Below are positions 25,357 to 39,018 of a stretch of DNA of 64,000 nucleotides, in pieces. The DNA lies in assembly GCA_004154925.1 (NCBI GenBank), contig QJNS01000026.1:1-64000 (forward strand). Direction: 5' to 3'. The notes beneath the pieces were generated by a model. It had not been told where the DNA came from. It saw only the letters and a list, made by a program, of their open reading frames with translations, and did not search any database. Position 1 is the first letter of the stretch, and every line of letters begins with the position of its first letter. The position numbers were made by a program, and so were the translations under genes. The stretch comes from Monosporascus cannonballus (Eukaryota > Ascomycota > Sordariomycetes > Xylariales).

Positions 25357-26199
25357 ACTAGCTGTGCATATTATCACATTAACTTGTTTCGAATCCAATA
25401 GATTTTAATATTGTATTATAGGATATAAATAATATATCGCTTTTTTTCTTATTTAACTAATTAGCCTTTATATTTCAACATATATTATCCACATTTATAT
25501 ACGTTATTCGTATAATTTGTAATTAAATTTCATAATTTCGATAATATATTTATTTATAGTTTTAAATTTTTGTGAAATATATCGATATAAATATTTCCGT
25601 CGCTATCGTTTTATTTTATTTTAAGTATAAAATATCTAAATATTATTATATAGTTCGAAATTGGGTTTTTTTTTACCGTAACTAAAAAGTTTATTATATA
25701 GTCGTACGTTTTTCGTCGAGATTTTCGAAATTAAGTTATAATTTGTTATTAAATTAATATAATTATAAAAGAATTTCCGGGTAAACGTTTTTTAACTAGC
25801 CTTTATATGCTCTAAATAGCTTTTTATAGTAAATTTAAATTAATTAAAAACGTTTCCTATAAATAAGCCCTGACGGCGAAAATTCTATCCGCTAATTCCT
25901 TTAATTCTTAAAACTTACAATATATATTTGTCTAAATAAAGAAATTTTGCACAATACCTTTTTTATTATAAAATTAACGGTTTTCAACTTTAAGTTTCGG
26001 TATATTTATTTATATTAAACCTAATATATATTATTATATTTATGCTTTGAATTTTTAAATATATATCGGAATAAAGCTTTTATTATAAAAGTAATTTCTT
26101 ATTTACTTATTGATATAATAATTAAAGATATTATTTAAAGTTTAACAATATTATTAAATAAAAATCTACAACCTAAAACGGTTAAAGAATTTAATTTAT

Positions 26200-26490
26200 T
26201 ATTGAATTTAAATCGTACGAATTTATGTTAATAAAAATATTATAAAATTCTAAGTATTAAATATAATAACGGGTTACGTTTCGTAATACCAAAAATATTT
26301 CAAGTAATAAAGTTATATTACAAATTAATATTATTTAAGTTATAGAAATAACGAACGTATATATTTTAATTCGACTTATTGACTTATTACTAATAAGTTA
26401 ATTATTCGTAACCTAATTTGACCTACTTAGTTTTCTTAGCTATTTCTATTACGACTGTTTCTAGAAATCGTAGCTTCTCAAAACGTAACT
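26200..26490 (-). repeat. LTR relic (right, 5' LTR of minus element)
   Basis: Direct repeat of 20,081-20,400. Its left side leads into the Gag region read on the minus strand. About 80 bp to its right an inverted LTR copy (26,570-26,780) begins the next element head to head. Confidence 0.7.
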
Positions 26491-26569
26491 AATCTGTAAT
26501 AATTAATAAAATAATGAAAACTTATATATATATTTGTCATTTTTATAATTTCAATAATAATGGCTTATA

Positions 26570-26780
26570 ATAATAATTTGCTATTTAAAATAATTTTAGT
26601 ATTACGAAATATAATTAATTATTATATTTATAAATTAAGTTTTTCCGATATTTTTATTAATATAAACCTGTACGATTTAAGTTTAATAATTAGTTAACTT
26701 TTTCATCGTCTTTCGTTATAAGTTTTTGTTTAGTAATATCGTTAAACTTTAAATACTATTATCGATAATATATTTTCTAA
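26570..26780 (+). repeat. LTR relic of plus-oriented element
   Basis: Inverted relative to the LTR at 26,200 and matching 62,580-62,790 (shared TATAAACC(T/C)GTACGATT followed by TTTAATAATTA). The far end (the part found at 62,456-62,560) is missing or unrecognisable. The Gag relic of this element lies about 2.8 kb downstream because a DNA transposon of 1.83 kb interrupts it. Confidence 0.6.
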
Positions 26781-27017
26781 GCAGTAACTAACTTACAAAA
26801 TAGTTAATTATAATGTAAATTTAAACTATAACAATTAATAACTTCGTTAATTAAAAAAGAAATATTTCGACGATTGGACCTTTTAAATGTACATCTTATT
26901 TATTTCAAAAAAAAACGTTAATTTTATTAAATCTCTTTAGACGATATACGAAAAGCTCGAAAGTAAAGATAAAACTCCGGATATTAGAAAATTTCCTAAA
27001 ATAAATCAAATTGCTTA

Positions 27018-28847
27018 ACGTATTACACAAGCTCGCGACTCGTTTTTTGGCACGTTGTAACAATAAATTCAAATTAATTAACCGCAACATAACAAATTAA
27101 TTCAAACTAATCAGATTTTTTTATCGCTGGTCGCCTTTATATCCTTTTTATAAGTACGCGCATTATGTCTCGGCTTATCGCAGATGCCATACTTCCGTTT
27201 TTTCGCCTAAGCCCTTTTGTGATGATTACTTTTAGCCGTTGCTAACTGCAATTACTTATTATTACCTTTTTTTCGTAGCTATAAAAGTTTATTTTTTTTA
27301 TAATCAAATCCTTTTTTAAAGCCGTTTATTTTTGATTTTCCGATGTTTATTATGTATAGAATTCTTTTCGCGCAAATAACTGTTTTGTTCCTTTAAAAAT
27401 AACTTTACATAAAAGTATTAAGTTATTTTTTGTTAAAAAATTAACCGATTTAACAATTTCTATTAATAAGTTACCCTGATAATTTTTTTTGCAAATAAAG
27501 TCCCCGTCGCATCGCTTTAGTAATATTTCTAAGGTTTTTTATGGGTAGAAAAATAACGAAATTAGCAGAAATAAGCTGTAAAATAATCCATACAAGTATA
27601 ATTAAAAATTTAATTCGGCAAAAACGCGACAAAAATCGAATAAAACAAATTTTATTTTTGTAAATCCGGAGATAATATTATCGGTCGTTATAACAACTTT
27701 AAATAGATTACGGAAGCCGGCAATAAAATCTTTAATAATATAGATAACGTGCAGCTATATAAAACTATCAATTTAAAGCGAATACGTACGTTTTAATACG
27801 AAAAAATAAAATACGTCGAAAAATTAAAACCGATACAAGAAATAAGCAAATATACAAAATATAACAATATCGTTAATTTAACAGTATTTTTTGAATTCGA
27901 CTAAATAATACTTTTCGTAATTATCGAAAACAAAAAGGCGTTTCGTATTTTTAATATACGTTTTAATATATTTATTTTAATGCTTAATCCATTTAAAACC
28001 CAGTATATTTGTTATTTAACCGTTTTCGCTTATAGTAAACTATTAATTAAACAAACGTAAATTATTAGCAAATTAAAGTAAAAGTGCGGTTTCTTAATAA
28101 GAATAATAAATAAAGGCAAAGCTTTGTCTATATATTAACAGCTTATATTACCGTAAATTATTCCCAATTTTCCTATTAAATTTATCGAGGTTTTTTACGC
28201 CTTTTAACGTTAATAATAATTATGCTTACTACTATCAAAAGCTTTATTAAAAATCTCATTCCGTTAAAATTATAAATATTCTTTTTTACAATATTATATT
28301 TTGAGATTATAACTCGGATAAATTTAAATTATTTTCGAAATATTTTTAAATTTTATAGAAAACCCTTTAGTAATTTCTTTTTCTATTTAAACGTATTTCG
28401 AATTTGTTTTGCTGTTTAATAAAGTTGAATACCAAATTAATCCCAATGTATTCCGTAACGCGTTATATAAGTAATAAATTCGCCATATTTTTAACGTATT
28501 AATACTAGATAAAAAACGTTTAGGTATTTAAGTCAAGGATTCGTTAGACGATCGATTTCTTTTCGGTCGATGTTAATTTTTGCAAATTGGAGATAATTTC
28601 GGTTTGGGCGCGTTTATCGTAATATCGGGCTTTTAAGGTCGTTTCAGCGATATCGTATATCGTATTAAGGTTTTTATAACTGATTTTCTGGGTACGTCTT
28701 TTCGCCTAAACAGCTAAATGTATTTTTGTTTTTTATACAACGTTATATATTATTAGTATTAAATAATATATGTTTAATATTAGTAATTAAAATATGAACA
28801 AAAAATAAGTTGCGAAGTTGTTTAAGTCGCGAGCTTATGTAGTACGT
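27018..28847 (+). mobile_element. Nested Tc1/mariner-like DNA transposon, RIP-mutated
   Basis: Terminal inverted repeats are visible: the left end reads ACGTATTACACAAGCTCGCG and the right end, reverse-complemented, ACGTACTACATAAGCTCGCG. Over 23 bases they differ at two positions, both C/T. TA flanks each end (27,016-27,017 and 28,848-28,849), the target duplication typical of Tc1/mariner. Length 1830 bp fits fungal members. From 27,541 a plus-strand frame (MGRKITKLAEIS...) resembles a helix-turn-helix start before stops interrupt it, and near 27,940-28,020 a decayed stretch resembles the region before VMVWG of Tc1 transposases; these protein readings are tentative. It splits the plus-oriented retroelement between LTR and Gag. 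Confidence 0.75.
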
Positions 28848-29556
28848 TAATTAAATTTTGTTAACGAATTAAAAAAAGTTTTGAAATTTTCTAAGCCTAA
28901 ATTATTAAGTAGTATTTCCCTAAAACTACAGTTATGTGTTATATAATATCGAACATATTTTGAGTATTTTCTTATTTATTTCGTTATACTTATCGTACGA
29001 ATACAATTTGCAATAAAAGGACTTACGAAATATGCGATTATTTAATTTAGGCTTTCTATAAAAATATAGTACTTTATTTCGGAAAAAGCAAAATCGAAAA
29101 ATAATATAAATATATAACAATTATGACTATTTTCAATAAATATAAAAAAGCGTTTTGGAAATAATAAACGAAAAAATAAAAACCGAAATGTAGATTTAAT
29201 AATTAGGATAAAAAATCGACACTGAATTACGATAAAACGTTTATTTAATTAATATCTAAATTAAATTTAAAATAAAAAAACATTAATCGCCACGTTTTTT
29301 GACGAGCTAAAAAGAAAAGATCTAATAGAAACTTTTTAAAATTTATTAACACGAATTTTTATTAAATTACATCGTTATAATAATTAGAATCGATAACTAA
29401 TAATATTGCTAATATATAAAAAACAGTTAAAGTAAATATAATAATAAATTTCGGATAAATATTAATATTTCCTAATATAATAATATTTTATATAATACTG
29501 TTTTGCAATTTTTAAAACTTGGAGCCATATATAAGAAAAATAAAAATTAAATTAAA

Positions 29557-29597
29557 TATTATAATTAGAGAAAAAAAGATATAAGATTTACAAATAT
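29557..29597 (+). pseudogene. Gag zinc-knuckle relic (CCHC), plus strand
   Basis: Codons read Y-Y-N-stop-R-K-K, then, after an apparent one-base loss, Y-K-I-Y-K-Y. Undoing RIP-type changes gives C-x2-C-x4-H-x4-C preceded by Gln-Ile-Lys, as in the copy at 63,776. Upstream sequence from about 28,930 aligns with 63,180 onward, so this is the same Gag. Confidence 0.7.
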
Positions 29598-31870
29598 CTT
29601 TTATTTAAAAACTCCAACTTAAAAAATTAAATATTGATACCCGAAAGATAATTAAAACTACATAGAAAAACTATAACAAAATTATTAATATAATTTAAGC
29701 CTAATATAGAATAAAGTTATTACGATAAAAGATCTTACGAAACATACCAAAAACTAAAAAATTAACTCAAAAAGCGTTAGAAAAATGATAATACGCTTTA
29801 AACAAATAATAAAACAAATACAAGAAATAAATAAAAAATGTTTATTTATTAACTTATAATATATAAATTTAACAAAGAATTCGATTTTCTTAATTAAACT
29901 GGAAGTAATAAGATAAATAAATGATAATATGAATATTTTCAAACGATTATACCATAAAATAATATTAATAAATAAACACCTTTATAAAGTTGATCGAAAA
30001 AAAGATAATATTTATAAAAATAACCTTTTTAATTCTACGATTAATATAATTATTAATCCGCGGAAAGGTTAATTTAATATATAATAGAAAAATACTGGTA
30101 AAAGATTATTATAGATTTTTATTTTTAATCAATATTTATTATAAATGTTTAAAAAGATTCTTTTTTTTAAAAAAAAAGTTCGATAATTTGCCTAATCAGA
30201 CAAGGAATTATAATGTAACTCAAAAGATTAATCCAATTTAAAAAGCAAATACGCCGATAAAATTAACAAATGTAATAGTTTAATATATTATACGAAAAAC
30301 TATAAATAAAATTCGATAAATTCACAGAAAATTAAAAAACAAAAGTACTTAAAAAAGTGGCAAAATAACGAAACTTAAAAAAGTTAGAAAAACCTTTTAA
30401 AAAGATTTTAAATAGGGCGATAAAAATCGTTAATAACTTTATTACTTTAAAAATATAAATTTAAACCTTATATAATTCCGAATATCGAAAATTAGAATTT
30501 CTCTTATAATAAAAATAAATCTAATAATTTATTTCAGTAATACCTTTATATAAATCTTTATATAGGTAATTTATTACTAATTTAATTATGCAATTAATAC
30601 TTAAATTTATTATTGAACTTTAAAGTTTTACTTACTTTTAATAACTAAGATATATTAATAAATAATATCTGATTTTTCAAAATAAATAAACTTTCATATA
30701 AATTCCATTAAAGTATATATTAAGCTATAAAAAACATCTAAAATGTAAAGAATATTAATTATGTGGTTTTACTAGCTAATTCTTTACGTTATAGTAACGC
30801 GTTCAACTTTTATATAACTAAAAAACGGAATATATATGTTTCGCTTGAAGAATATCCTTTTTAAAATTAATTTATTAATATATATCTAGTTAATTCACGT
30901 ATATCTTTAATACTTTAAAGTTTTCAAGTATAAATTATATTTTTATCACTATTTAATGCTGTGACTTGTTTTTTTAGCTTTGACAATATATTATAATATT
31001 TACTAATATTTATAATTTCTTTTAAATATATTTATAAAATTCTCTTAATAAAACCTTCGTTATTTTATTCGTTAATATATTATTTGTAAATATTTAATAT
31101 ATTTTATTTCAGGTTATTATTGTTATAGTATACTTAACAATTATTTAATTTAATATAATGTTATTTCGTTATTAAAGAGTTTTACGTAAACGAATTGTAT
31201 AATTTGTAAATAACCGTATTATATATTTAATAGTTTCGGTTGTAAGTTAATTCGAATTTTACAAAAAAGTTATTAAAAAATCCACTTTATTACTGTTATT
31301 ATACGTAAAATTATAATATTTTATATAGTTATTTATTTTTCGGCTGAATTATAAAATTTATATTTTACTTTTTATTAAACATAAAATAATATAATTAACA
31401 CCTTTATAATATATAATATATAATTTAAGGATAAAACGTATTAATCAAAATAAGCTAAAAGATATATATCGGGTTAAGTATTAATAGTTATATACAATTA
31501 ATTTAAAATATACTTATTATCTTAATTTAAATAAGTTAACTTCAAATTAAGTAACAATTTAACAGCAATTAGAAATTTTTAAAAAATAAAAATATTGATT
31601 TTGTTTATAAAGTTAAATTAAAATCATTATATTTTAATTTTAATTTAGTTTTTTAATATTTCAGTTTACAAGAATTATTAAAATAGTTCATTTTTTATTA
31701 AAAAATATTATTTTTAATATATTAAATGAGTTAAATACTAAAATATTAAGGTTTTTATAATACGAAATTATAATGTGATTAACGTAAACGGAAAGTAGTG
31801 TTTTAATAAAAAACAATATTTATTAAATACGGGACTAATTTTTAAATAACTTTTTAAATACTAAGAAATT

Positions 31871-31906
31871 ATTATTGTTATTATTGTTATTATTGTTATT
31901 ATTGTT
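31871..31906. repeat. 9-bp tandem repeat (ATTATTGTT)x4
   Basis: Four perfect units of ATTATTGTT inside the AT block. Perfect identity suggests slippage later than the surrounding mutation. Confidence 0.9.
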
Positions 31907-34900
31907 ATCAAGGTTACGAATATTATAACTATTTAAATTTCTAAAACTTAATTACAATATAAATATAATAGAAATATTAATATACATATATTTTAAAAAT
32001 GTATTAACTAAACTACTTATAACGTAATATTATTTAAAAAGTAAGTTAAATCTGGTAATAATAATATTTAACGCCGAAAAGCTCTTTTAATAAATATAAA
32101 CATATATATATTATTATAACCCTTTTTATAAAATTTAATTTTTATGTTATATTTTATGTTTTAATATTTGAATTATAATTCTTTTCAATAAATATTTAAG
32201 CAAAGATACATATATGTTAAAACGTATTTTCTTCGTAACATTATTTTGTAAATAATACATTCAAAATATATATTGCTATATTGATTTTATATAAAGCGGT
32301 TTAAGATATATATTATATTCGATAAATATATAGATTATTTTTTATAACATGAAGAAAATTATAAAGAATTACGCTTATATACTCCATTGTATAATTTAAA
32401 TATTTCGTATATTAATAAAGTATAGTTTTTTAAAATACGGGGATATCTGTGGTAAATAATTAATCTTTTTAAATTTTCGTAATTTATTAACAAGTTATTA
32501 AAAACTTTTATAAAATAAACTTTACCTTTTATTTTAAACGCAATATCTTATTTTTTCTTATAAATCTTTCGATAATAGTTTTATAAAGTATAATATATAA
32601 AGTCTTTACAATATTACTTTATAAAATACTGCTCTTCTTCTATTGTTGATTTAAAAAAATACAATAAAACTTTAATATCTCTTTTATCTTATATTAATAT
32701 TATAATAATAAAACTATTATTATTATTATTATTAATTAATATATGTATTAAAAATAATTTAAAAGATAAGATTTATTTAAATATAACCGTTATATTAAAG
32801 TAAATATTTTATTACAATTAAATGTATTCTGACTTATTTTATACCTTTTTTTATTAGTATTATTTACTTGAAAATTTACGATTTTAATAGTAATTATATT
32901 ATTTCGGTTTAGTATATATATATATCACTAAATTTCAATTCAATTATATTTGAATATATGTTAAAATATATTATAATCTCTTTTTACTAATATAAATACC
33001 GGTAATTTAAAATTCTGTTCAAAAATATAACTTTTTAAATTGTAATATATTCAATATTTATAATTTTAATTTTATAAATATGTAATAATTAAAAACGAGT
33101 AAAATAATCAATTTAAATCGGTATATTAAATTTAACATCGTTTTAGATTTATAACAGTTTTAAAATAAGTCTTACAATATATAATTTATATATAAAATTA
33201 AGAATTACAAAAGGGTTATTATTATATATATATTAGAAATTTGCTTGTAATTTATATTATTGTTATAATTACATATTAAAAGAATAAAAGTTTTAGTATA
33301 ATATTAAAAAAGATTATAAAATATTACTAAAAATATTTTATTTTACTAAATTTTAAACAAAGTTTTAAAAATCTTTCAAAGATATTGGAAAATATTTAAA
33401 GAATATTGAAATATATTTAAAACGATATTAAACATAATTTAAATATAAATTCATAACAAATATTCCGCATTTAGATTTTTTCAAATTGGTTTTCAAACTG
33501 TGTAAAATTTATTCCTATATTTAATTTGATTATTAACCTTTCTATAGATAAATAATATATCTTTTTTAAACTTTCAGTTCGTTATCGATCTATTATTTTA
33601 TTATTTCAAACCTTTTTAAATATATTTTTTAACAAAGAATGTAAGTTATATAAATGTTTAATTTTTACGATATATAAATTATATTAAAAGTGTAGCGTTT
33701 ATATTTTTTTATAAAAGATTATTGATATTGTTTTCAATTTTAATTATTAATATGTTTATTTTTTACAAATAACTATTTTCAAATTACGAAAATAACATTT
33801 GGTTATATTATATAAATTTAAAAATATTTTATTAATTACATTTTAAATTTATAAATTTATACCTTTATATATATGACTTAAAAGTATTATTGATAAAGTT
33901 TTTGTTATTTTATTTTAATATATTTGTTAATATAACTCATTAAGTACGTTTTAAATATATATAATTATTTTCAGATTTAATGTAAGAAGCTCTTTTTGAA
34001 AGTTAAATAAAATATTTTTACAATTATAAAAAATTAATTTAAAAATATGTTAAAAGTTACACGATTTTCTATTAATATTATTATTATTTAATTAAAATAA
34101 TAGAATACATATGTTATTAAAATATGTAATAATCATTTTTAAAAATAATAACATTATTTTACAACGTTTTTAACGAATATTTTATAAGTTTGATTTAGTA
34201 CATTATTTCTTTATAAAGTTTTAATCCGACTTAATATTTTATCGAAGTTTTATTTTATTTTCATATATTAATTCATGTTTTTCAGTTAAAGTTATTATTA
34301 TTATTTTAACTTTTATAATATAAAATATTAATAAAATATGTTTTAATAATTAAAACCAGTTATTATAATATTTTAACAATTAATCCAATTACTTTCGATG
34401 TTTTTTCTAATTTCAAAGAATTCGCTTATCTTTTACTGATTTACGTTGATAGAATTTATAAATTATTAAGTTATATAACTATTTTTTATTTTTTAAAATT
34501 TTGTATCGTTATTTTAACGTTATAACTTTATATTATTTTAATCTTTACTCGTTTAATTTTTTATTACTTTTAAGTTTATTTTATTTATTTAGAGCAGTAT
34601 TATTAAGTATGAATTACAAACTTGTATTTAAATATTTAATATAATTCGATTAATTTAATCTGTTATTTTTTAAAAATTTGTTTTAAGAAAATTGTTATTT
34701 TCATTAATGAAAATACCGGTGGTAAACTGTGTTTCGTCAAACTACTATAGCTTTAATAAAAGTCTCGCATCAGCAATTTTTATAAATATATAATAAAGTA
34801 TTACAATTATAATATTTTCATTATTATTATTTCAAATATATTAATAAGTTATTTTGTCGAATTTGTTCTGTAAATAGTAAAGTATATTTCGTAAATAAAA

Positions 34901-37470
34901 TATTATTATTTATTTAAAACGAAATTACGTTATAATATATAAAGTTATATAAGATATTTATCAAATTAACAAATTATAAAAATAATTGAATAAGATTAAC
35001 ATAATTCTATAAATTAAATATATATTTTTTAATTTAAAAGTCGTTTTTAAATTAATAATTAATATTAACGATATATAAAATATTAAAATTATTTAATAAT
35101 AATTATAATTATTATTACTATATATTTACTATTATTTTAATAGTACATCATTAATTAATATTTAACCGATTAAAACTTTTACTAATTAATTATTACATAG
35201 TTAATAATTAATTATATTATTTTATTTATTTTAATTATTTTAGGTTTAAAATATGTTTAATATTTATAAAACTTAATAACAAAAGAAATATATATATATA
35301 TTTAGTAAAAATGAGTTTTTCGTATTTACTTTGTTAACTTATATTTAACTAAGTAACGAATGTTAATAAAACGAGAAAAGAAACTAATACGTAATATTTT
35401 TAATAAATACATTAATCGAATAACTATAAAATATAAAGTTAATAATTCTTTTCAAAAACATTAAAATTTAATAAAAAATTATTTTTAATTTTAATTCATA
35501 TCGCATTATAATATATATATATATAAATATAAATATTAATAATTATTATATATAGTTATATTATATTTCGTATAAAAATATTATTTATTTTGTAAATACT
35601 TATATATTATTTCATTATTTAAAATTGAAAACTTTAATCCATAAAACTTATAGAAATAATTTCTTAAATTAACTTAATATATTAAAGATATATTATTGAA
35701 TCTTTACATTATAAATTAAAAACGTTTTTATATTATTAAAACGATATAAAATTTTAATATTAGTTATAGTATATTGAAAAATAATTTGTAATATTATATA
35801 TTTTTATTAATAAATATGTTTTGAAAAAAATGTTATTTATTAAACAGTGTTTATAATATACGTTTTAATTTTTATTGAATATATTTATATATTTATATAT
35901 ATATATTTATTAATAATAATAAAATTAAATACAATATTATATATACAGGTTTTCGTAATCGAAAATATTAGATGTGATATTACTCGCACAAATTATATTA
36001 TATAATAATTTTTTATTCATTTAGCATAGGCTGAAGAATATAGCTTAACTTTACATAAATTATATATATATAAAGGTTTATGTTATACTACATAGAAAAT
36101 TATAGTTTTATTCCAATTTAACCTTTTATTAATTATAATGTCTAAATACTTTCTGGTGAAATTATATTTATAAATAATTTAAAATATTGTAATTGTTCTT
36201 TTTCATTGAACTTTTATAAATTCTATTACTAAAAATCTTATTTCTACTTTAAATTTTAGTTTCCATAGTTAAAATCAGTGTTTTATTTTTTATTTAATAA
36301 TAATAAAAAGTTTACAATTATTTACTTTACTTAATTAAATTAATTTATTATTAAACGTGTAAAAGGTTTATCGTTTAATTTAATTAATTCGTTTTAATAT
36401 TTTTAAATTTGTCATTTTGTTTACAATTTTAAATTTCTTTCGAATTAGTTTCATTATTATTAACACTTTTTCATAAAATTAGAAAAATAAATATTATAAA
36501 AAGTATTAAAAAGAATAAAATATAAAACATTACAAGTATTTCTAAATTTATTTATAAAATAAATCATTTTACGCAAAATTAAATTTGGCGAATTGTTATT
36601 TTTTAACGATTTTTTAAAGTTTTTATTCGTAAAATATTTATAAACTTTCTATCTTTATTTAAATACTAACTTATTTGTATTGAAAATTGCTTAAGAAAAC
36701 TATAACTTAAACTTTAAAACTTATAATATCCGGTTTTTTCTTAAAACATCGTAATATTAAAAATGATTCGTTATAATACTATACAATAAACATATTTACA
36801 GAGATATAAAATATTAAAATATAAAATTTATCGTTTTTATACTTATTTAATTTATCTATTACCACGGTTTAAAAGTAATTTAAATAAATATTAAAATTTT
36901 AAATCTTAAAATCGTTAAGAAATTACTTCTTATTAATTCCTAAAATCCATAATAATAAATAAATAATATAAAAAAGAGTTAAATATATTTAATAGAAATT
37001 AATTAACGTTTTTTATAATTATATATATAACATATAGTAAAACGAATTAAGGAAAATATTTATATATATATATTATATTATTAATAATCTTATACAATTT
37101 TTATATTGTGTTTTTATATAAATTTACAATTATTTTCTATTAAATTTAGTTTCAAATTAATTAAAATACTATAGAAATAAAATTCAACTTTAATAAAATA
37201 TATAGTAACAACTTTACTTAAACGGTATATTTATCTATAATTAACATCTTAAAATAAATTTTAATTAAAGCATGGAATAACGTATTACAGCAGAAAATAA
37301 CTTTATTAGTAACCTTTTTTTTTATAAAAATAGACATTTAATTATACTTAAAAAATGTATTATTTTATTTTAATATTTATATGTTTTCGCTTTTATCTCA
37401 TTTTTATCTTACTTGTTTATTAAAATATTAAAAAATAATAATATCGTTAACGTTAATATTTAAAACACAT

Positions 37471-39018
37471 TCGTACCCGCGGTTTTGTAAAGTAATGTAA
37501 CTTAGTGGAGCTTTAGTGGGCCTAATTGCTGTTTTCGGTGAATTGACCCGCTAAAAAATCGTTACGACAAACGCCCTGTAGCCCTTCCGTCGGATACGAT
37601 GGAGGGCCCCCATTGCCGTTGTACGAAGGCTGCTAGTACCGAATGGGGGATGCCAACGCTATCTGGCCTGATAGTTGCTGCTATGCCAAGGCGGATATGC
37701 AGCCATAGTCACTGTCACATGGCTCATATTGGGCCCATTTGTTGAAAACCTCTCTTTGCCTCTTAAGCGAGATGTTACGGATAGCCGCGACCGCGGCAAA
37801 GTCTAGGGGGGCCTTAATAGAAATTAAGAAATATCGTCTATTATGCCGCGGGAGCCAAGCTACGACGTCAGTCGGTTTCCAATGGCCAATACTGTGAGAT
37901 AGTTTCTGTATCCAGATGATTCACGCCACAGGCATTCTCGCGCTCTTCGCCAGACATCTTCCACGTGCCTACCTAACCAATGAGCGCTCCCCATTCCTAA
38001 GTTCCACAAGGTGAATGCTTGTACTGAATGGGCTGGGGAGCCTAGCCGATTTGTCATAAGTCTCCTCGCTGCTCAGACACTGCGTTGATTTCCAAGAGAA
38101 AAAAAATTACAGGCGAGCTGCTACCCCCTGCCATCTGGAAATGGGGGATCTCATTGGCCTCACGCGCGTTCCCACACGGCCGCCGAAAGCGGCCGGCGTC
38201 TGTAATGTCATCCCATTGGCCGGCCGGCGTTGCATCCTGGGCGTCCTCTCTGTGGGCCGCGAAGCGCCCAGGAAACAAACGAAACCCGCAATAGGCGATC
38301 CACCCAGAGGCGGGAGAGAAACCCCGCTTTCTAAGGTCCCCCTCTCGCTTTTCGTCGTCGCTTCGTCGTCGCCCATTGGACGGCGCGAGAATTGCGCGGC
38401 CTCCACGGGTGTCGGCTGGTCGCCTGCCAGAAGTATGCTCCAGTGCTACGGTACCCTGGAGCGCTGTCGAGATCTAACGTTAGAGCTTGCAGAACCCCGC
38501 GTGAGCGGCCAAGGTCTCGCCCGTCCGTCATTGGTCGGGCTCCCTTGTCCGTTCATTCGGGCCAACGAGATTTGTGTGACTATTCTAAGAAACAGGCCCA
38601 CGGCCGGCGCCTTAGAACCCTTCATAGAACGAGCTGGCGCAAGGATTCCCCGCCAGCCTAGACTAGGAGTAGGATAGGGCGTCTACCACTACCGGAGTCG
38701 CAAGCCGCCTGCTTTTGACCTGAACCCCCCGGTCTTATAAGTGTGGCCACCGGCATGACATATAGGGATCATGAATCCACATATCGCATGTCCGCCGTTC
38801 TCGAACCTTACTCTCGGTTTCGCTTCGACTGGTCCGTGATCCGTCCCGCCCGCAGACCTGTTTGCTTTCCAACCTGAGTGTGTTGTACGGAAATCGGCGT
38901 ATCCTATCCGGTGGTGCTCTCTCGCTGCTGCTGCCATGGTCAAGCGTTCGAGATAGCGTCGTGCTACTTCACCTTTCCGACCCTTTCCCCGGCGGTCGCC
39001 GTCCGACCCGCCCCCATC
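37471..39018. other. Intergenic / GC-rich upstream region of 39,019 gene
   Basis: Composition recovers abruptly at about 37,470. A frame at 38,141-38,677 runs 178 codons in GC-rich DNA but looks non-coding (no domain, overlapping frames on both strands). Four ATTGG (CCAAT) pentamers are spread through 38,153-38,534. Confidence 0.5.
38153..38534. promoter_or_regulatory. Cluster of four CCAAT (ATTGG) boxes
   Basis: ATTGG at 38,153, 38,215, 38,375 and 38,530, three of them followed by a C-G-rich run. CCAAT boxes bind the Hap2/3/5-type (HapB/C/E) complex in ascomycetes. They lie about 490-870 bases upstream of the ATG at 39,019, so a long 5' leader or a different promoter position would be needed. 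Confidence 0.35.

Larger units (their letters stand above)
20081..26490 (-). mobile_element. RIP-mutated LTR retrotransposon, minus orientation
   Basis: Two direct copies of a roughly 300-bp sequence lie at 20,081-20,400 and 26,200-26,490, about 6.1 kb apart. Both carry the shared core GTTATAGAAATAACGAACGT and the shared element TTACGAC(C/T)GTTTCT. I read them as the two LTRs. The second copy lacks roughly 45 bases of the first. The interior contains a decayed Gag zinc knuckle on the minus strand at 25,188-25,229, so the 5' LTR is the right-hand one. No reverse transcriptase motif survives that I could read, so Ty3/gypsy against copia is undecided. Confidence 0.7.
19766..37470. mobile_element. 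AT-rich block 1: RIP-mutated transposon graveyard
   Basis: About 17.7 kb with very high AT, almost no CpA or TpG, and remaining C mostly in CpG, CpT or CpC. No intact frame of note: every frame is full of TAA and TAG, consistent with RIP acting on repeats. Recognised inside are an LTR retroelement on the minus strand, a second Gag relic on the plus strand, a nested Tc1/mariner-like element and a 99-bp unmutated repeat, each listed separately. From about 30 to 37.4 kb I recognise nothing further. Confidence 0.85.

Noticed and set aside
29754..29942. Hydrophobic minus-strand frame in AT block 1
   Set aside because: AT-rich DNA naturally yields Ile/Phe/Leu/Lys-rich frames; it lies antisense to the Gag relic region.
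38141..38677. 178-codon plus-strand frame in GC-rich DNA
   Set aside because: Overlaps frames on the other strand, has no domain or signal, and composition alone explains the openness; more likely upstream region of the 39,019 gene.
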